A stretch of 64,000 nucleotides of DNA from assembly GCF_000242635.2 (NCBI RefSeq), contig NC_017770.1, positions 4,104,669 through 4,168,668 on the forward strand, in the 5' to 3' direction. Each line of letters begins with the position of its first letter. The first letter of the stretch is position 1. This document shows positions 18,426 to 27,506 of this stretch, one piece after another. The notes under the pieces are model-generated. The model was not told the origin of the DNA and did no database searches. It saw only the letters and a list, made by a program, of their open reading frames with translations. The DNA is from Solitalea canadensis DSM 3403. GTDB lineage: Bacteria; Bacteroidota; Bacteroidia; Sphingobacteriales; Sphingobacteriaceae. A program made the translations under genes and the position numbers.

Positions 18426-21400
18426 TTATGGTAACTGACATGGGAATGCTGTGCATCCATTTGAATCTCTTACAATTACATTATACGTCCCCTTCAACAA
18501 ATTAGAGAAGGAATATATAGGTGTATTTGTAGGAACTGCCGGAAAATAATTGGCTCCATCGTTAATTGTAAACTGATATGGAGGTTTTCCGCCAGAAACA
18601 GTTAGCGTTATCTCTCCATCACTTCCACCTGTACAACTAACATCTTTGGCAACCATGGTAAGTATCATAGTTGGGTATACGGTTACCGAAACTGTTACAG
18701 GATTACCTGAACAACCATTCGCAGAAGCAGTAATAGTAAAATCAACCACTTGAACGGAATTAGTTGTGTTAGTTAAAGAACCCGTAATTGAGCTTCCACT
18801 TCCTGAAGCTGCAATACCCGAAACTTCAACAGTTTTGTTTCTTGTCCATGTGAATGTTGTGCCTGATATACTATTAGGGTTACTAATAGATATCGCAGAA
18901 ATAGCATTCCCGTTACACAATGTTTCCTGTGTAAGTGGTGTTGCAGCAACCGTAGGTACTAGATTAATCACAACAGTGGTGGTTGTCACAGTTGTACAAC
19001 CCGATGATGTGACCGTATAGGATACAGTATAGGTTCCTTGCGTACTTGTTGAAGGTGTGATCTGACCACTCGAACTGTTTAATGTAAGTCCTGCCGGAGC
19101 TGAATACGTTCCTCCTGCAGTACCGGTAAGAGTTACAGACTGTGGCACAGAAACACTCATACAGAATGGAGAACCTGCATAAGAAATTGTTGCAGCAGGT
19201 GCCGGCGTAATAATTACAGATGTTGTTGCTGTAACTAGTGGACAAGATCCAGTTGCAGCAATAATATAAGTTACAGTATAGGTATTTGGAGTACTCAGTG
19301 ATGGATTTATATCTCCTGTTACAGAATTAATACTTAAACCTGCAGGAGCTGAATAAGTGCCGCCAGTGGCTCCCGTTTGGGTAACTGTTTGAATTGTTGT
19401 GCTGTTAGAACAAAAAGGTGATCCACTATAAGAAATTGCAGCTGTAGGCACACCTGTAATTGATATGGTCAAAACATTACTTTCAAATGAACATCCTCCA
19501 GAGGTTGCAACCCGCTTAAAATAAGTTGTTTGAGTAAGAGTTCCTGGAATATATTGTTGTCCTGTAGCTCCTGGGATACTTGCAAATCCAGCAGCAGGAC
19601 TTGTTACCGAGCTAAACCATTGGAATGAATAGGTCGAGTTATAACCTCCCGAAGGAAAATCCCCTTCAAGCGACCAAGGTGCTACGCTTGTACATCCTGA
19701 TGACGGACCATTTACAGATATTGTGTTGCTTGTAAATGGATTAGTAGTAATTGTTATTGAATAAACATTACTCATAGAACTACAACCGCCAGAAGTAACG
19801 ATTCTTCTGAAATATGTTGTTGAAGTAATCGTTCCGGTAGATAAACCTTGTGAATTAGCTCCTCCTATTGTAGTCCATGCACTATTATCAGGTGAACTTT
19901 CCCATTGATAATTATATGATCCATTTCCACCAGAAGGAGTTGTTGCTTGTATAAAAGTACTTGCCCCACAATTTTGTGTTATTGGACTATCGGTTATCGA
20001 ATTATTAGTTATTAAAGGATTTACCGCAATCGTCGCGGTATTTGAATTTGCCGTTGCACAAGATCCGTTCTGAACCACTGCCCTATATAGTGTTGTTGCA
20101 GTTATATTGACATAATTTAAAGTTGTTGAGGTATTAGTTATGTTATTCCAACTTCCCCCTCCATTTGTAGAAGACTCCCATCTTACCAAATTACCGGTAT
20201 GTCCTGATAAAGTTAATGTGCCATTGTTAGCGCCTGTACAAACTGCAGCACTTGTACTTACTGTCCCACCTACTGAAACAGGATCAATGGTAATTGTTGC
20301 TGAAGCTGAGTTAGCCTCTGCACAAACTCCACTTTTAACAACAGCTCTATATAAAGTATTAGCAGTTAAGTTCGTATAAGTCTGGCTGGTAGTGGTATTT
20401 GCTATTGTATTCCAACTTCCTCCTCCATTTATTGAAGATTCCCATCTTATCACATTTCCTGTATGGCCAGCGAGCGTTAAAGTACCACTATTAGTTCCTG
20501 AACATACAATTGTGCTTGTATTGACTGTGCCTCCTACAGAAACTGGGTCGACAGTGATAATTGCGCTACCGTTCATAACCAGATTGCAGGTTGTTGTGGT
20601 ATTAGTTGCTAAAACAGTGTATGTCCCTCCTACAGCAATATTACCAAAGTTCAAGGCAGCACCAGTTCCAACGATTGCAGCCCCCACATTACTGTTAGCC
20701 GCGTCTTTTAATTGATAACTTACTCCGGTTTGTGATCCACTTAGGCTAATTGGGGTACCAGCACCTCCTGAGCATAGTGTTCCTCCTCCTGTAACATTAA
20801 ATACAGTTGGCAGTGGATTCACCGTAATGTTTATAGTTCTAGAAGTACTTAAACCACAACCATTTGTAGCAGTAACACTTAAAGTACCTGAGGTCGCGGT
20901 ACCATCAAAGCTAATTAAGGCCGAGCCACGGGTATTTGTAATTGTTGCTCCGGTTCCCCCATAATTCCAGATATAATTCACAGTTGGATCATCAGGTACG
21001 ATAAAGGCAACATTCGATTGTCCACTGCAAACATTCGCACTTGAAGTAGTAAATGCAGCTGGTTGTGCGGGTAATGGTGTTACATTTATCGCGACCGTCT
21101 GTGCAGGGCTAGTACCACAGGTGTTAGTTGCGGTAACACTTAAAGTTCCTGAGGTTGCTGTTGTAGAGAAGCTCAGATTTACAGATGTTCCTGTTCCTGA
21201 TATTGTAGCACCCGTTCCTGAATAGGTCCAATTGTACGAAGTTGCTCCTGAAACAGCAGGAATAGTATATGTTACATTATTTTGTCCCTGACAAACAGTT
21301 GAACTTGATGTTGTAAATGCTCCTGGCTGAGTTGGTAATGAGTTTACAGTTACGTTAACAGTACGTGCTATACTTGTACCACAAGCATTTGAAGCAGTTA

Positions 21401-24400
21401 CACTTAATGTTCCTGAAGTGGCAGAATTCGAATAATCAATGGTAATTGAATTTCCTGTTCCATTGATTGTAGCCCCTGTTCCGCTATAACTCCAAGTGTA
21501 GGTTACTCCTGCTACATTCGGCACTGTATAAACAATATTATTAACACCCTGACAAACTGATGCTGTTGAAGTTGCGAATGCTCCTGGTTGAGAAGGAGCG
21601 GCTCCTGTGGTAATCACAGCTGAGCCAATCATATTTTCGGAACAACTTGTAGAAGCATTCGTTGCTATTATTGTATAGGTACCTGCGACTGTAAGATTAT
21701 TAAATGTTAACGCAGATCCTGTTCCAGCAAGTGGAGATCCAGTGTCGGCACCACCAATTCTTAGCTGATAATTTACTCCTGCTTCAGATCCGCTTAGTAC
21801 CACGTTTACTCCAGCACCTGAACAAGATACGCCTCCGCCCCCAACTGTAAATACAGTTGGTAAAGGATTAACAGTTGCAGTAACTGGAATTCTTGTACTC
21901 TCACAATTACCCGTAGCATTATAAATAGCAACATAATAGGTAGCTGTTCCAGCTATTGATGGAGTTGTAAAGTTCGGGCTTGCATTTGTTTGCATTGGTG
22001 TATTTGCCGCATCATACCATTTGTAGACTTCTCCGGCTATTGCGCCAGAAGCTGATAAAGCAACTGTTCCGGTTCCGCAACGATTTGCAGCAATTCCAGT
22101 TGGAGTTGAAGCTCCAAGCGTTAAATCTACATCATCTGTGTTTGTACATGTACCATTACTTACTGCCCATATTAAAGTGGCTTTACCAACACCTGTTAAT
22201 GTTACAGTTGCTGTTGGTGAAGTTGTATTTGAAAAGCTTACTGCTGTTACTGTTGCGTCCTTAGATCCTACAGACCAAGAACCTGCTCCTGAAGCAGCCA
22301 TTGTGAACGTTCCAGAACATTTGCTTTGATCAGGTCCAGCATTTGCTGTTGGTGAGGCACTAACATTTATCGTTCTGTTTCCATTACTACTTGTACAGCC
22401 ATAGGTATCGGTAAGTCGAATTCCAAATGTTGTTGGTATCGTTGAAAAAGGAATGTCCACAGTAACAGAACTAGTTCCTTGTCCGGAAAGAATTGTCGCA
22501 GTGCCAGAAGTGATAGACCAAGTGTAAGTATGTCCTGTCACATTAGTTACTGAATAAGTCTGAGTAGTACCCGAACAAACCGGTGATGCTCCTAATATAG
22601 TTGGGGTTGCAGGTGTTACACCTCTACCAACAACAACATCACTAGTAGTAGTTCCACATCCATTTGTCACGGTCCATCGGAACACACTAACTGTACCGTT
22701 ACTAATGCCTGTAATTGTTGTTGTATTTGAACTTGCTGTAGTAATTGCAGGAGGACTAGGGTCTGTTGTAGATATTCTAGTCCATGCACCAGAGCCTGAA
22801 CCTGCTGAACTAGCCGCCATTGTAACAGAATTATTAGTCGTACAAATATCAGGGCCTGCATTTGCAGGAATATCAACCCTTATCAAAACGGAAGCAGAAT
22901 AAGCATAACCGCAGGTCCCTGAACTGACACCACGACGATAATAAGTATTCGCAGTTAAAGTTGGTGGACTGAAGGTAGAACCATTGGCGCCACCAATATC
23001 TGTCCAAGTAGAGTTATTAGGAGACGATTGCCATTGGTAAGCAAAAGTTCCATTACCCCCAGTTGGAGCTGTTACCTGTATTAATGTTGCAGGAGCACTT
23101 CCTGAACATATAGTTTGTGCAGCTCCAATAGAACCCGCAACTACAGCAGGAGTAATTGTAACTGTTACCACATTCGTATAATCAGTCCAACATCCATTTG
23201 TACCAGAGGTTACTCTTCTTTTATATTGAGTTGTTGTAGTAATGTTAGGTGCATCATATGTTGGTAATGTTGCACTTGCAATATCAGTCCATGTGGTACC
23301 ACCATTTGTTGATGATTGCCATTGATAGTTATAAGAACCTGTTCCTCCTGAAGCTGCTACAGTCTGTGAAAATGCAATTGGATTTCCATTAGCGCAAAAA
23401 GACTGATCAGCAGATACCTGACCGCCTACTAACGGCACTACGTTTACTGCCTTAGTTGCTGAAGTTTTTGAATTATTTGCAGGAAGCTTATCAATCTGGA
23501 CTCCCAAAGAGGAAATACTCGCTGTAATACCTGCAAGTGGACTTGTAGCAGTTGATAAAACAGTAAAACCAACGTATACGTTGGCAGTTGCATTAGTATT
23601 TAAAGCTGAAGTTGATAAATCCCAGGTTACTGTATTTGTACCTGAGTTATAAACACCTCCGGGAGTACTTCCTGTTGTTGAATAGGTAGTTCCCGGTGGT
23701 AATGCCACTGATACTCTATAACCGGGAGGAGCAGGAAGATCATCTCCGTTATTTCTTATCCCAATCGATGCTACGTAATCATTACAAGCAATTAATGTTG
23801 CCGGACTTGCCGGATAGTCTACTGCTGTAACTTCCAGATCAATGTGTTTAATATTGGTAATAATATATGAGACATTATTCAACGGATCCGGATCTGTATA
23901 AGATGCGGGAAGATTCTTTAAATATGCGGTGTTCTTTACAGACGTTACAGTACCAAGAACATTAACGGTTCCGTTAATTGTTGCCGTAACACTTGATCCC
24001 GCCGGAAAACTTGTAATGTTCACATTCATCTGCGGATTTACAGCTCCACTTGTCAATGAAGCAGTAGCACCACCTGTTGTACTTATAACGATGTTAGATA
24101 TAGTAATTCCGGAAGGAACTGTATCTCTTATTGCTCCGGAACTGAGTGCAACTAAGGAAGAATTATTTGCAGTAATCGTGTAACTAATTGGATCACCATT
24201 ATATAACTGAGTTATGGCAGTTTTTGCTATATCCGGGTTGGCGGGTGTTCTTACTATCACGTTTCTCACCTCGTGGATACTGGTTGACCCTCCGGTTGAA
24301 GCAGCAAAACCTAGTTTTAGGTTAGCAGGAGGAACCGTTCCAATACTAACATGATTAATAATTGTATTATAAGCTCCTGTTGGAGAAGTTTGAAGAAAAA

Positions 24401-25154
24401 CCGAAACAAAATAATTGGTATAAGTTGCATCCGGCTCAATTAAAACCTTTGCTTTTCTATAGTAAGTTGCATCAGCTGGACGCGTTGTAGTTGCAGTGGT
24501 ATAGTCTATGCTTGTTCCTGCAAGTGCAGTACCTCCTAATTGAGGGCCGGTACCAGTAATGTAGTTATATCCGGTCGTTCCATTTCCAGGGCCACGGACA
24601 GAAATTGCATCGGCAACACCTGTTCCATTAAATCCGCCTGGTTTGGACTCGGTAGAAGCTCCAAAGTTTCCATACTCATCAATACCAACCCCTAAATATC
24701 CTCCTGACACTCCAGATTCAGCATTCCTTCTTGAATACCCTAATGCACCACCAGCTGCACCAATAGTAAACGTTGGGGTGGCTGCATCGAATAAAAACAC
24801 TGAAAACCCATCAGCCCCACTACTGCCATAAACTTTGAATTCAAATTCAAATTCTACTCCTAGCTTAGATGGGAACGATTGATTCATTACCACATAACCT
24901 ACTTTATTACCAAGATCCGGTGTTAAGCGTAACCATCCTGAACCTGTTGGGTCGATTCCTGGTGCAGTTAAACTTGCATCCCCAAAAATGGTCAGCTTAG
25001 TGTTATCATAGGTCGAATTCTTGAAAGGCTCGTTTATGGTTGTAAACTGAGCTAGAGATGTATTGCTTATTGCCACTAACGATAACAAAAAGATAAATGC
25101 TTTTTGTATACAACTCTTCTTAATCTTACTTTTTAAGGTAAAAGTTTTACTCAT
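18426..25154 (-). CDS. Giant secreted multidomain protein with lectin-like domain, 2,242 residues
   Basis: Signal peptide (1-36, ending SLAQ) followed by an L-type-lectin-like beta-sandwich (about 40-300; DGFSVFLFD, ALGYSRRN, GYLGVGIDEYGNFG). Two DUF11-type domains follow (about 305-560). A long series of Ig/PKD-like repeats runs from about 575 to 2150, many with YQWQSS and YKRRV/YFRRIVTSGG motifs or NVTYTIP/TYTWSYSGTGA motifs. It ends with a SprB-type repeat (about 2168-2242). It terminates abruptly after that repeat and has no type IX sorting domain that I can see, unlike its downstream partner. It is the first gene of the operon, with a promoter about 185 bases upstream. The role is probably surface adhesion or sugar binding, an inference from the domains. 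Confidence 0.85.
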   Translation of the reverse strand: MSKTFTLKSKIKKSCIQKAFIFLLSLVAISNTSLAQFTTINEPFKNSTYDNTKLTIFGDASLTAPGIDPTGSGWLRLTPDLGNKVGYVVMNQSFPSKLGVEFEFEFKVYGSSGADGFSVFLFDAATPTFTIGAAGGALGYSRRNAESGVSGGYLGVGIDEYGNFGASTESKPGGFNGTGVADAISVRGPGNGTTGYNYITGTGPQLGGTALAGTSIDYTTATTTRPADATYYRKAKVLIEPDATYTNYFVSVFLQTSPTGAYNTIINHVSIGTVPPANLKLGFAASTGGSTSIHEVRNVIVRTPANPDIAKTAITQLYNGDPISYTITANNSSLVALSSGAIRDTVPSGITISNIVISTTGGATASLTSGAVNPQMNVNITSFPAGSSVTATINGTVNVLGTVTSVKNTAYLKNLPASYTDPDPLNNVSYIITNIKHIDLEVTAVDYPASPATLIACNDYVASIGIRNNGDDLPAPPGYRVSVALPPGTTYSTTGSTPGGVYNSGTNTVTWDLSTSALNTNATANVYVGFTVLSTATSPLAGITASISSLGVQIDKLPANNSKTSATKAVNVVPLVGGQVSADQSFCANGNPIAFSQTVAASGGTGSYNYQWQSSTNGGTTWTDIASATLPTYDAPNITTTTQYKRRVTSGTNGCWTDYTNVVTVTITPAVVAGSIGAAQTICSGSAPATLIQVTAPTGGNGTFAYQWQSSPNNSTWTDIGGANGSTFSPPTLTANTYYRRGVSSGTCGYAYSASVLIRVDIPANAGPDICTTNNSVTMAASSAGSGSGAWTRISTTDPSPPAITTASSNTTTITGISNGTVSVFRWTVTNGCGTTTSDVVVGRGVTPATPTILGASPVCSGTTQTYSVTNVTGHTYTWSITSGTATILSGQGTSSVTVDIPFSTIPTTFGIRLTDTYGCTSSNGNRTINVSASPTANAGPDQSKCSGTFTMAASGAGSWSVGSKDATVTAVSFSNTTSPTATVTLTGVGKATLIWAVSNGTCTNTDDVDLTLGASTPTGIAANRCGTGTVALSASGAIAGEVYKWYDAANTPMQTNASPNFTTPSIAGTATYYVAIYNATGNCESTRIPVTATVNPLPTVFTVGGGGVSCSGAGVNVVLSGSEAGVNYQLRIGGADTGSPLAGTGSALTFNNLTVAGTYTIIATNASTSCSENMIGSAVITTGAAPSQPGAFATSTASVCQGVNNIVYTVPNVAGVTYTWSYSGTGATINGTGNSITIDYSNSATSGTLSVTASNACGTSIARTVNVTVNSLPTQPGAFTTSSSTVCQGQNNVTYTIPAVSGATSYNWTYSGTGATISGTGTSVNLSFSTTATSGTLSVTATNTCGTSPAQTVAINVTPLPAQPAAFTTSSANVCSGQSNVAFIVPDDPTVNYIWNYGGTGATITNTRGSALISFDGTATSGTLSVTATNGCGLSTSRTINITVNPLPTVFNVTGGGTLCSGGAGTPISLSGSQTGVSYQLKDAANSNVGAAIVGTGAALNFGNIAVGGTYTVLATNTTTTCNLVMNGSAIITVDPVSVGGTVNTSTIVCSGTNSGTLTLAGHTGNVIRWESSINGGGSWNTIANTTTSQTYTNLTANTLYRAVVKSGVCAEANSASATITIDPVSVGGTVSTSAAVCTGANNGTLTLSGHTGNLVRWESSTNGGGSWNNITNTSTTLNYVNITATTLYRAVVQNGSCATANSNTATIAVNPLITNNSITDSPITQNCGASTFIQATTPSGGNGSYNYQWESSPDNSAWTTIGGANSQGLSTGTITSTTYFRRIVTSGGCSSMSNVYSITITTNPFTSNTISVNGPSSGCTSVAPWSLEGDFPSGGYNSTYSFQWFSSVTSPAAGFASIPGATGQQYIPGTLTQTTYFKRVATSGGCSFESNVLTISITGVPTAAISYSGSPFCSNSTTIQTVTQTGATGGTYSAPAGLSINSVTGDINPSLSTPNTYTVTYIIAATGSCPLVTATTSVIITPAPAATISYAGSPFCMSVSVPQSVTLTGTAGGTYSAPAGLTLNSSSGQITPSTSTQGTYTVSYTVTSSGCTTVTTTTVVINLVPTVAATPLTQETLCNGNAISAISISNPNSISGTTFTWTRNKTVEVSGIAASGSGSSITGSLTNTTNSVQVVDFTITASANGCSGNPVTVSVTVYPTMILTMVAKDVSCTGGSDGEITLTVSGGKPPYQFTINDGANYFPAVPTNTPIYSFSNLLKGTYNVIVRDSNGCTAFPCQLP

Positions 25155-25338
25155 ACTTTATCCGTGTACAGGACCGTACTGGCCTGAGCTTTTTATAAAA
25201 AAACTGGGTGATTGGAGAGAGTAAATTAAGAAGTATATATTGTGGCTAAAATTCTACACCTTTAAGTTTAAAATTTTAACACAAAGGAAAGCGTGTTGTA
25301 GGGGCATATTTTGTATTAATTTATTGGAAAACAGGCAG

Positions 25339-25371
25339 CAAAGATATAAAATTGACTTCTTATTAAACAAA
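25339..25371 (-). promoter_or_regulatory. Promoter of the giant-protein operon
   Basis: TATCTTTG (25339-25346) on the minus strand with TTTG (25368-25371) 21 bases upstream, close to the TTTG-n19-TAnnTTTG consensus. Confidence 0.6.
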
Positions 25372-25610
25372 AACTAATTCAAAAATATTCCTCATTTTTA
25401 ATAATTTTAATTGACTTATAGTTACTTATACACTATCACTTTAAGTGTATTTTTCTCCACACATCAATAATTATTCCGATTTTACTTATGTAGTAACAAT
25501 TTGAAATTAACATCAAGTAACATGTTAAAACATGTATACAATAACCATTAAGAAAGTTCTACATCAATATTTTCATTAACACTGCCTATTTTTCAATACG
25601 CTTACAAACA

Positions 25611-25645
25611 AAAAAGGCGAATTAACTCATGGTTAACTCGCCTTT
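25611..25645 (-). terminator. Intrinsic terminator after panC
   Basis: Arms 25613-25626 and 25632-25645 pair (AAAGGCG core, one mismatch), and a T-run follows on the minus strand. Confidence 0.8.
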
Positions 25646-25663
25646 AAACGATAAAAGATTTCT

Positions 25664-26506
25664 TTATAAAAGCATATTATCAATTAATCTTGTATTACCT
25701 GATTTAGCAGCAACTAAAGCTACAGGTTCTTTGGATTGTGATAACGCAGTAATTTCATCCAATGTTTCACCATTAGCTACCACTAAATATTCAACTTTAA
25801 TTAATGGAGAAGCTTCCAATAAGTCTTTTGCTTTTTCAATCAATTTCTTTAAATCCTCATATTCATTATGATTCTTTATAGAAAGCAAAGCCTTAGAAAG
25901 CAACAATGCCGCTTCGTGCTCATCATTGTTCAACCGAACATTCCGTGAACTCTTAGCCAACCCGTCTTCATCTCTCAAAGTCGGACAGCGAACCAGCTCA
26001 ACCGGCAGGTTAAATTCTTTAATCATTTTTTTAATGACTAACACCTGTTGAAAATCTTTTTGTCCAAAATATGCCTTATCTGGCTGTATAATATCAAAAA
26101 GCTTTTTCACTATTTGAGTAACTCCTTGGTAATGTCCCGGACGAAATGCTCCTTCCAAAATATTCTCAAGGTTACCTAAATCCATATGCCATGTTTCGCC
26201 CTCCTTATACATTTCGGCCACTGAAGGAAGAAAAAGCATATCACAATCGACCGATTTTAATTTTTTAATATCAGCTTCTATTGGTCGGGGATAATGCTCA
26301 AGATCCTTAGGATCATTGAATTGAGTGGGATTAACAAAGATACTGCAAACAGTAATATCAGTATCAGCTTTAGAGCGAGATATGAGTGCAAGATGACCTT
26401 CGTGCAGTGCTCCCATTGTAGCAACAAAGCCAACTTTTTTTCCTGCTGACTTCAGCTGAGCAATTTTTTGCTGAATATCTGCACGCGTGGTGAAAATCTG
26501 TAACAA
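25664..26506 (-). CDS. panC: Pantothenate synthetase (pantoate--beta-alanine ligase)
   Basis: Joins pantoate and beta-alanine using ATP, the last step of vitamin B5 synthesis. 280 residues, usual length. Visible motifs are VATMGALHEGHLALI (ATP-binding HxGH), FVNPTQFNDPKDLEHYPR, DKAYFGQKDFQQ and RDEDGLAKSSRN. It has its own terminator and is divergent from the glycogen-synthase-like gene. PanD, which makes its beta-alanine substrate, lies on the same strand beyond the giant-protein operon. Panthothenate synthesis is thus encoded in two separated units here; panB is not in the window. Confidence 0.96.
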   Translation of the reverse strand: MLQIFTTRADIQQKIAQLKSAGKKVGFVATMGALHEGHLALISRSKADTDITVCSIFVNPTQFNDPKDLEHYPRPIEADIKKLKSVDCDMLFLPSVAEMYKEGETWHMDLGNLENILEGAFRPGHYQGVTQIVKKLFDIIQPDKAYFGQKDFQQVLVIKKMIKEFNLPVELVRCPTLRDEDGLAKSSRNVRLNNDEHEAALLLSKALLSIKNHNEYEDLKKLIEKAKDLLEASPLIKVEYLVVANGETLDEITALSQSKEPVALVAAKSGNTRLIDNMLL

Positions 26507-26599
26507 GGTTTAATGAATTAAAATCCGCAAATTTTGCAAAAACAAACGCTATTTACCAAACGATAATATGTAAATCCTTTATAATTAATAAAATATTCG

Positions 26600-26607
26600 T
26601 ATATTTG
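26600..26607 (+). promoter_or_regulatory. Promoter -7 box of the glycogen-synthase-like gene
   Basis: TATATTTG 46 bases before the ATG. TTT at 26578-26580 stands 19 bases upstream as a partial -33 element. Confidence 0.5.
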
Positions 26608-26653
26608 CAACATTATTGGCTTAATACACAAAAGTTTAAAGCATTAGACGAGC

Positions 26654-27475
26654 ATGGCAAAGAAGAAGGTTCTGTACATCACCCACGAGATGTCGCCGTT
26701 TTTAGAGTTGACTGAAATTTCAAAAATCACCCGCCAACTTCCACAAGCAATTCAAGAACAAGGTTACGAAATTCGAGTTTTGATGCCTCGTTTTGGCTGC
26801 ATTAACGAACGTCGTAATCGTTTGCATGAAGTTATACGGTTATCAGGGATGAATATTGTGATCAACGACAACGATAACCCATTGATTATCAAGGTTGCTT
26901 CTATACAAGGAGCAAAAATGCAGGTTTATTTTCTTGACAACGAAGAATATTTTCAACGGAAGCACGTTTTTACTGATGATAAAGAAAAGTTCTTTGATGA
27001 TAACGATGAACGTGCCATTTTCTTCAGTAAAGGTGCAATCGAAACTGTTAAGAAATTAGGTTGGACTCCAGATATCGTGCACTGTCACGGATGGATGAGC
27101 AGCTTAGTTCCTGCCTATTTAAAAACTACATATAAGAATGACCCAATGTTTAAAAACACTAAGGTCGCTTACTCTGTATATGAAAACAGTTTTGAAGGAA
27201 CGTTAGATCCAACGTTCAGCACAAAAGCAGTAATGAATCAAATGACTGCTGATGACCTTACTGTTTATGCACCTGCTACAAATTCAGCTTTACATATGGG
27301 CGCCGTAGGCTTTGCTGATGCTGTAATTAAGGGTGATGAAAAAATTGATTCGAAAGTAGAAGAATTTATCGCAAAAAGTGGTAAACCAGTCATGAATTAT
27401 ACTAACTTTGACGACACTGAAGCTTTCGCCCAATTTTATGAAGAAATGGCTAACGAAGAATTAGTTTCAGCTTAA
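26654..27475 (+). CDS. Orphan glycogen/starch synthase N-terminal (GT5) domain protein
   Basis: 273 residues matching only the N-terminal Rossmann domain of GT5 glycogen synthases (VLYITHEMSPFLELTEISK, RVLMPRFGCINER, FSKGAIETVKKLGW, PDIVHCHGWMSSLVPAYLK). Full-length enzymes are about 470 residues or more. The C-terminal ADP-glucose domain is absent, and the N-terminal KxGG loop that binds the sugar nucleotide is replaced by ELTEISK. Catalysis is therefore doubtful, and a regulatory or structural role is possible. It lies 31 bases before the DUF4270 gene, probably in one transcript. Similar short genes are, from memory, often annotated as glycogen synthase in this phylum. Confidence 0.85.
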   Translation: MAKKKVLYITHEMSPFLELTEISKITRQLPQAIQEQGYEIRVLMPRFGCINERRNRLHEVIRLSGMNIVINDNDNPLIIKVASIQGAKMQVYFLDNEEYFQRKHVFTDDKEKFFDDNDERAIFFSKGAIETVKKLGWTPDIVHCHGWMSSLVPAYLKTTYKNDPMFKNTKVAYSVYENSFEGTLDPTFSTKAVMNQMTADDLTVYAPATNSALHMGAVGFADAVIKGDEKIDSKVEEFIAKSGKPVMNYTNFDDTEAFAQFYEEMANEELVSA

Positions 27476-27506
27476 CAACAAGTAATTAGCTATCAGTAAG
27501 TCATAT

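Larger units (their letters stand above)
25155..25663. other. 509-base spacer upstream of the giant operon
   Basis: It contains the operon promoter (25339-25371), giving a leader of about 180 nt, and the panC terminator (25611-25645). The stretch 25372-25610 is very A+T-rich with no ORF or RNA motif that I recognise. Confidence 0.6.

Noticed and set aside
18215-18505. 96-residue plus-strand ORF opposite the small protein gene
   Set aside because: It opposes the operon direction, has no promoter or family match, and is probably an antisense shadow.
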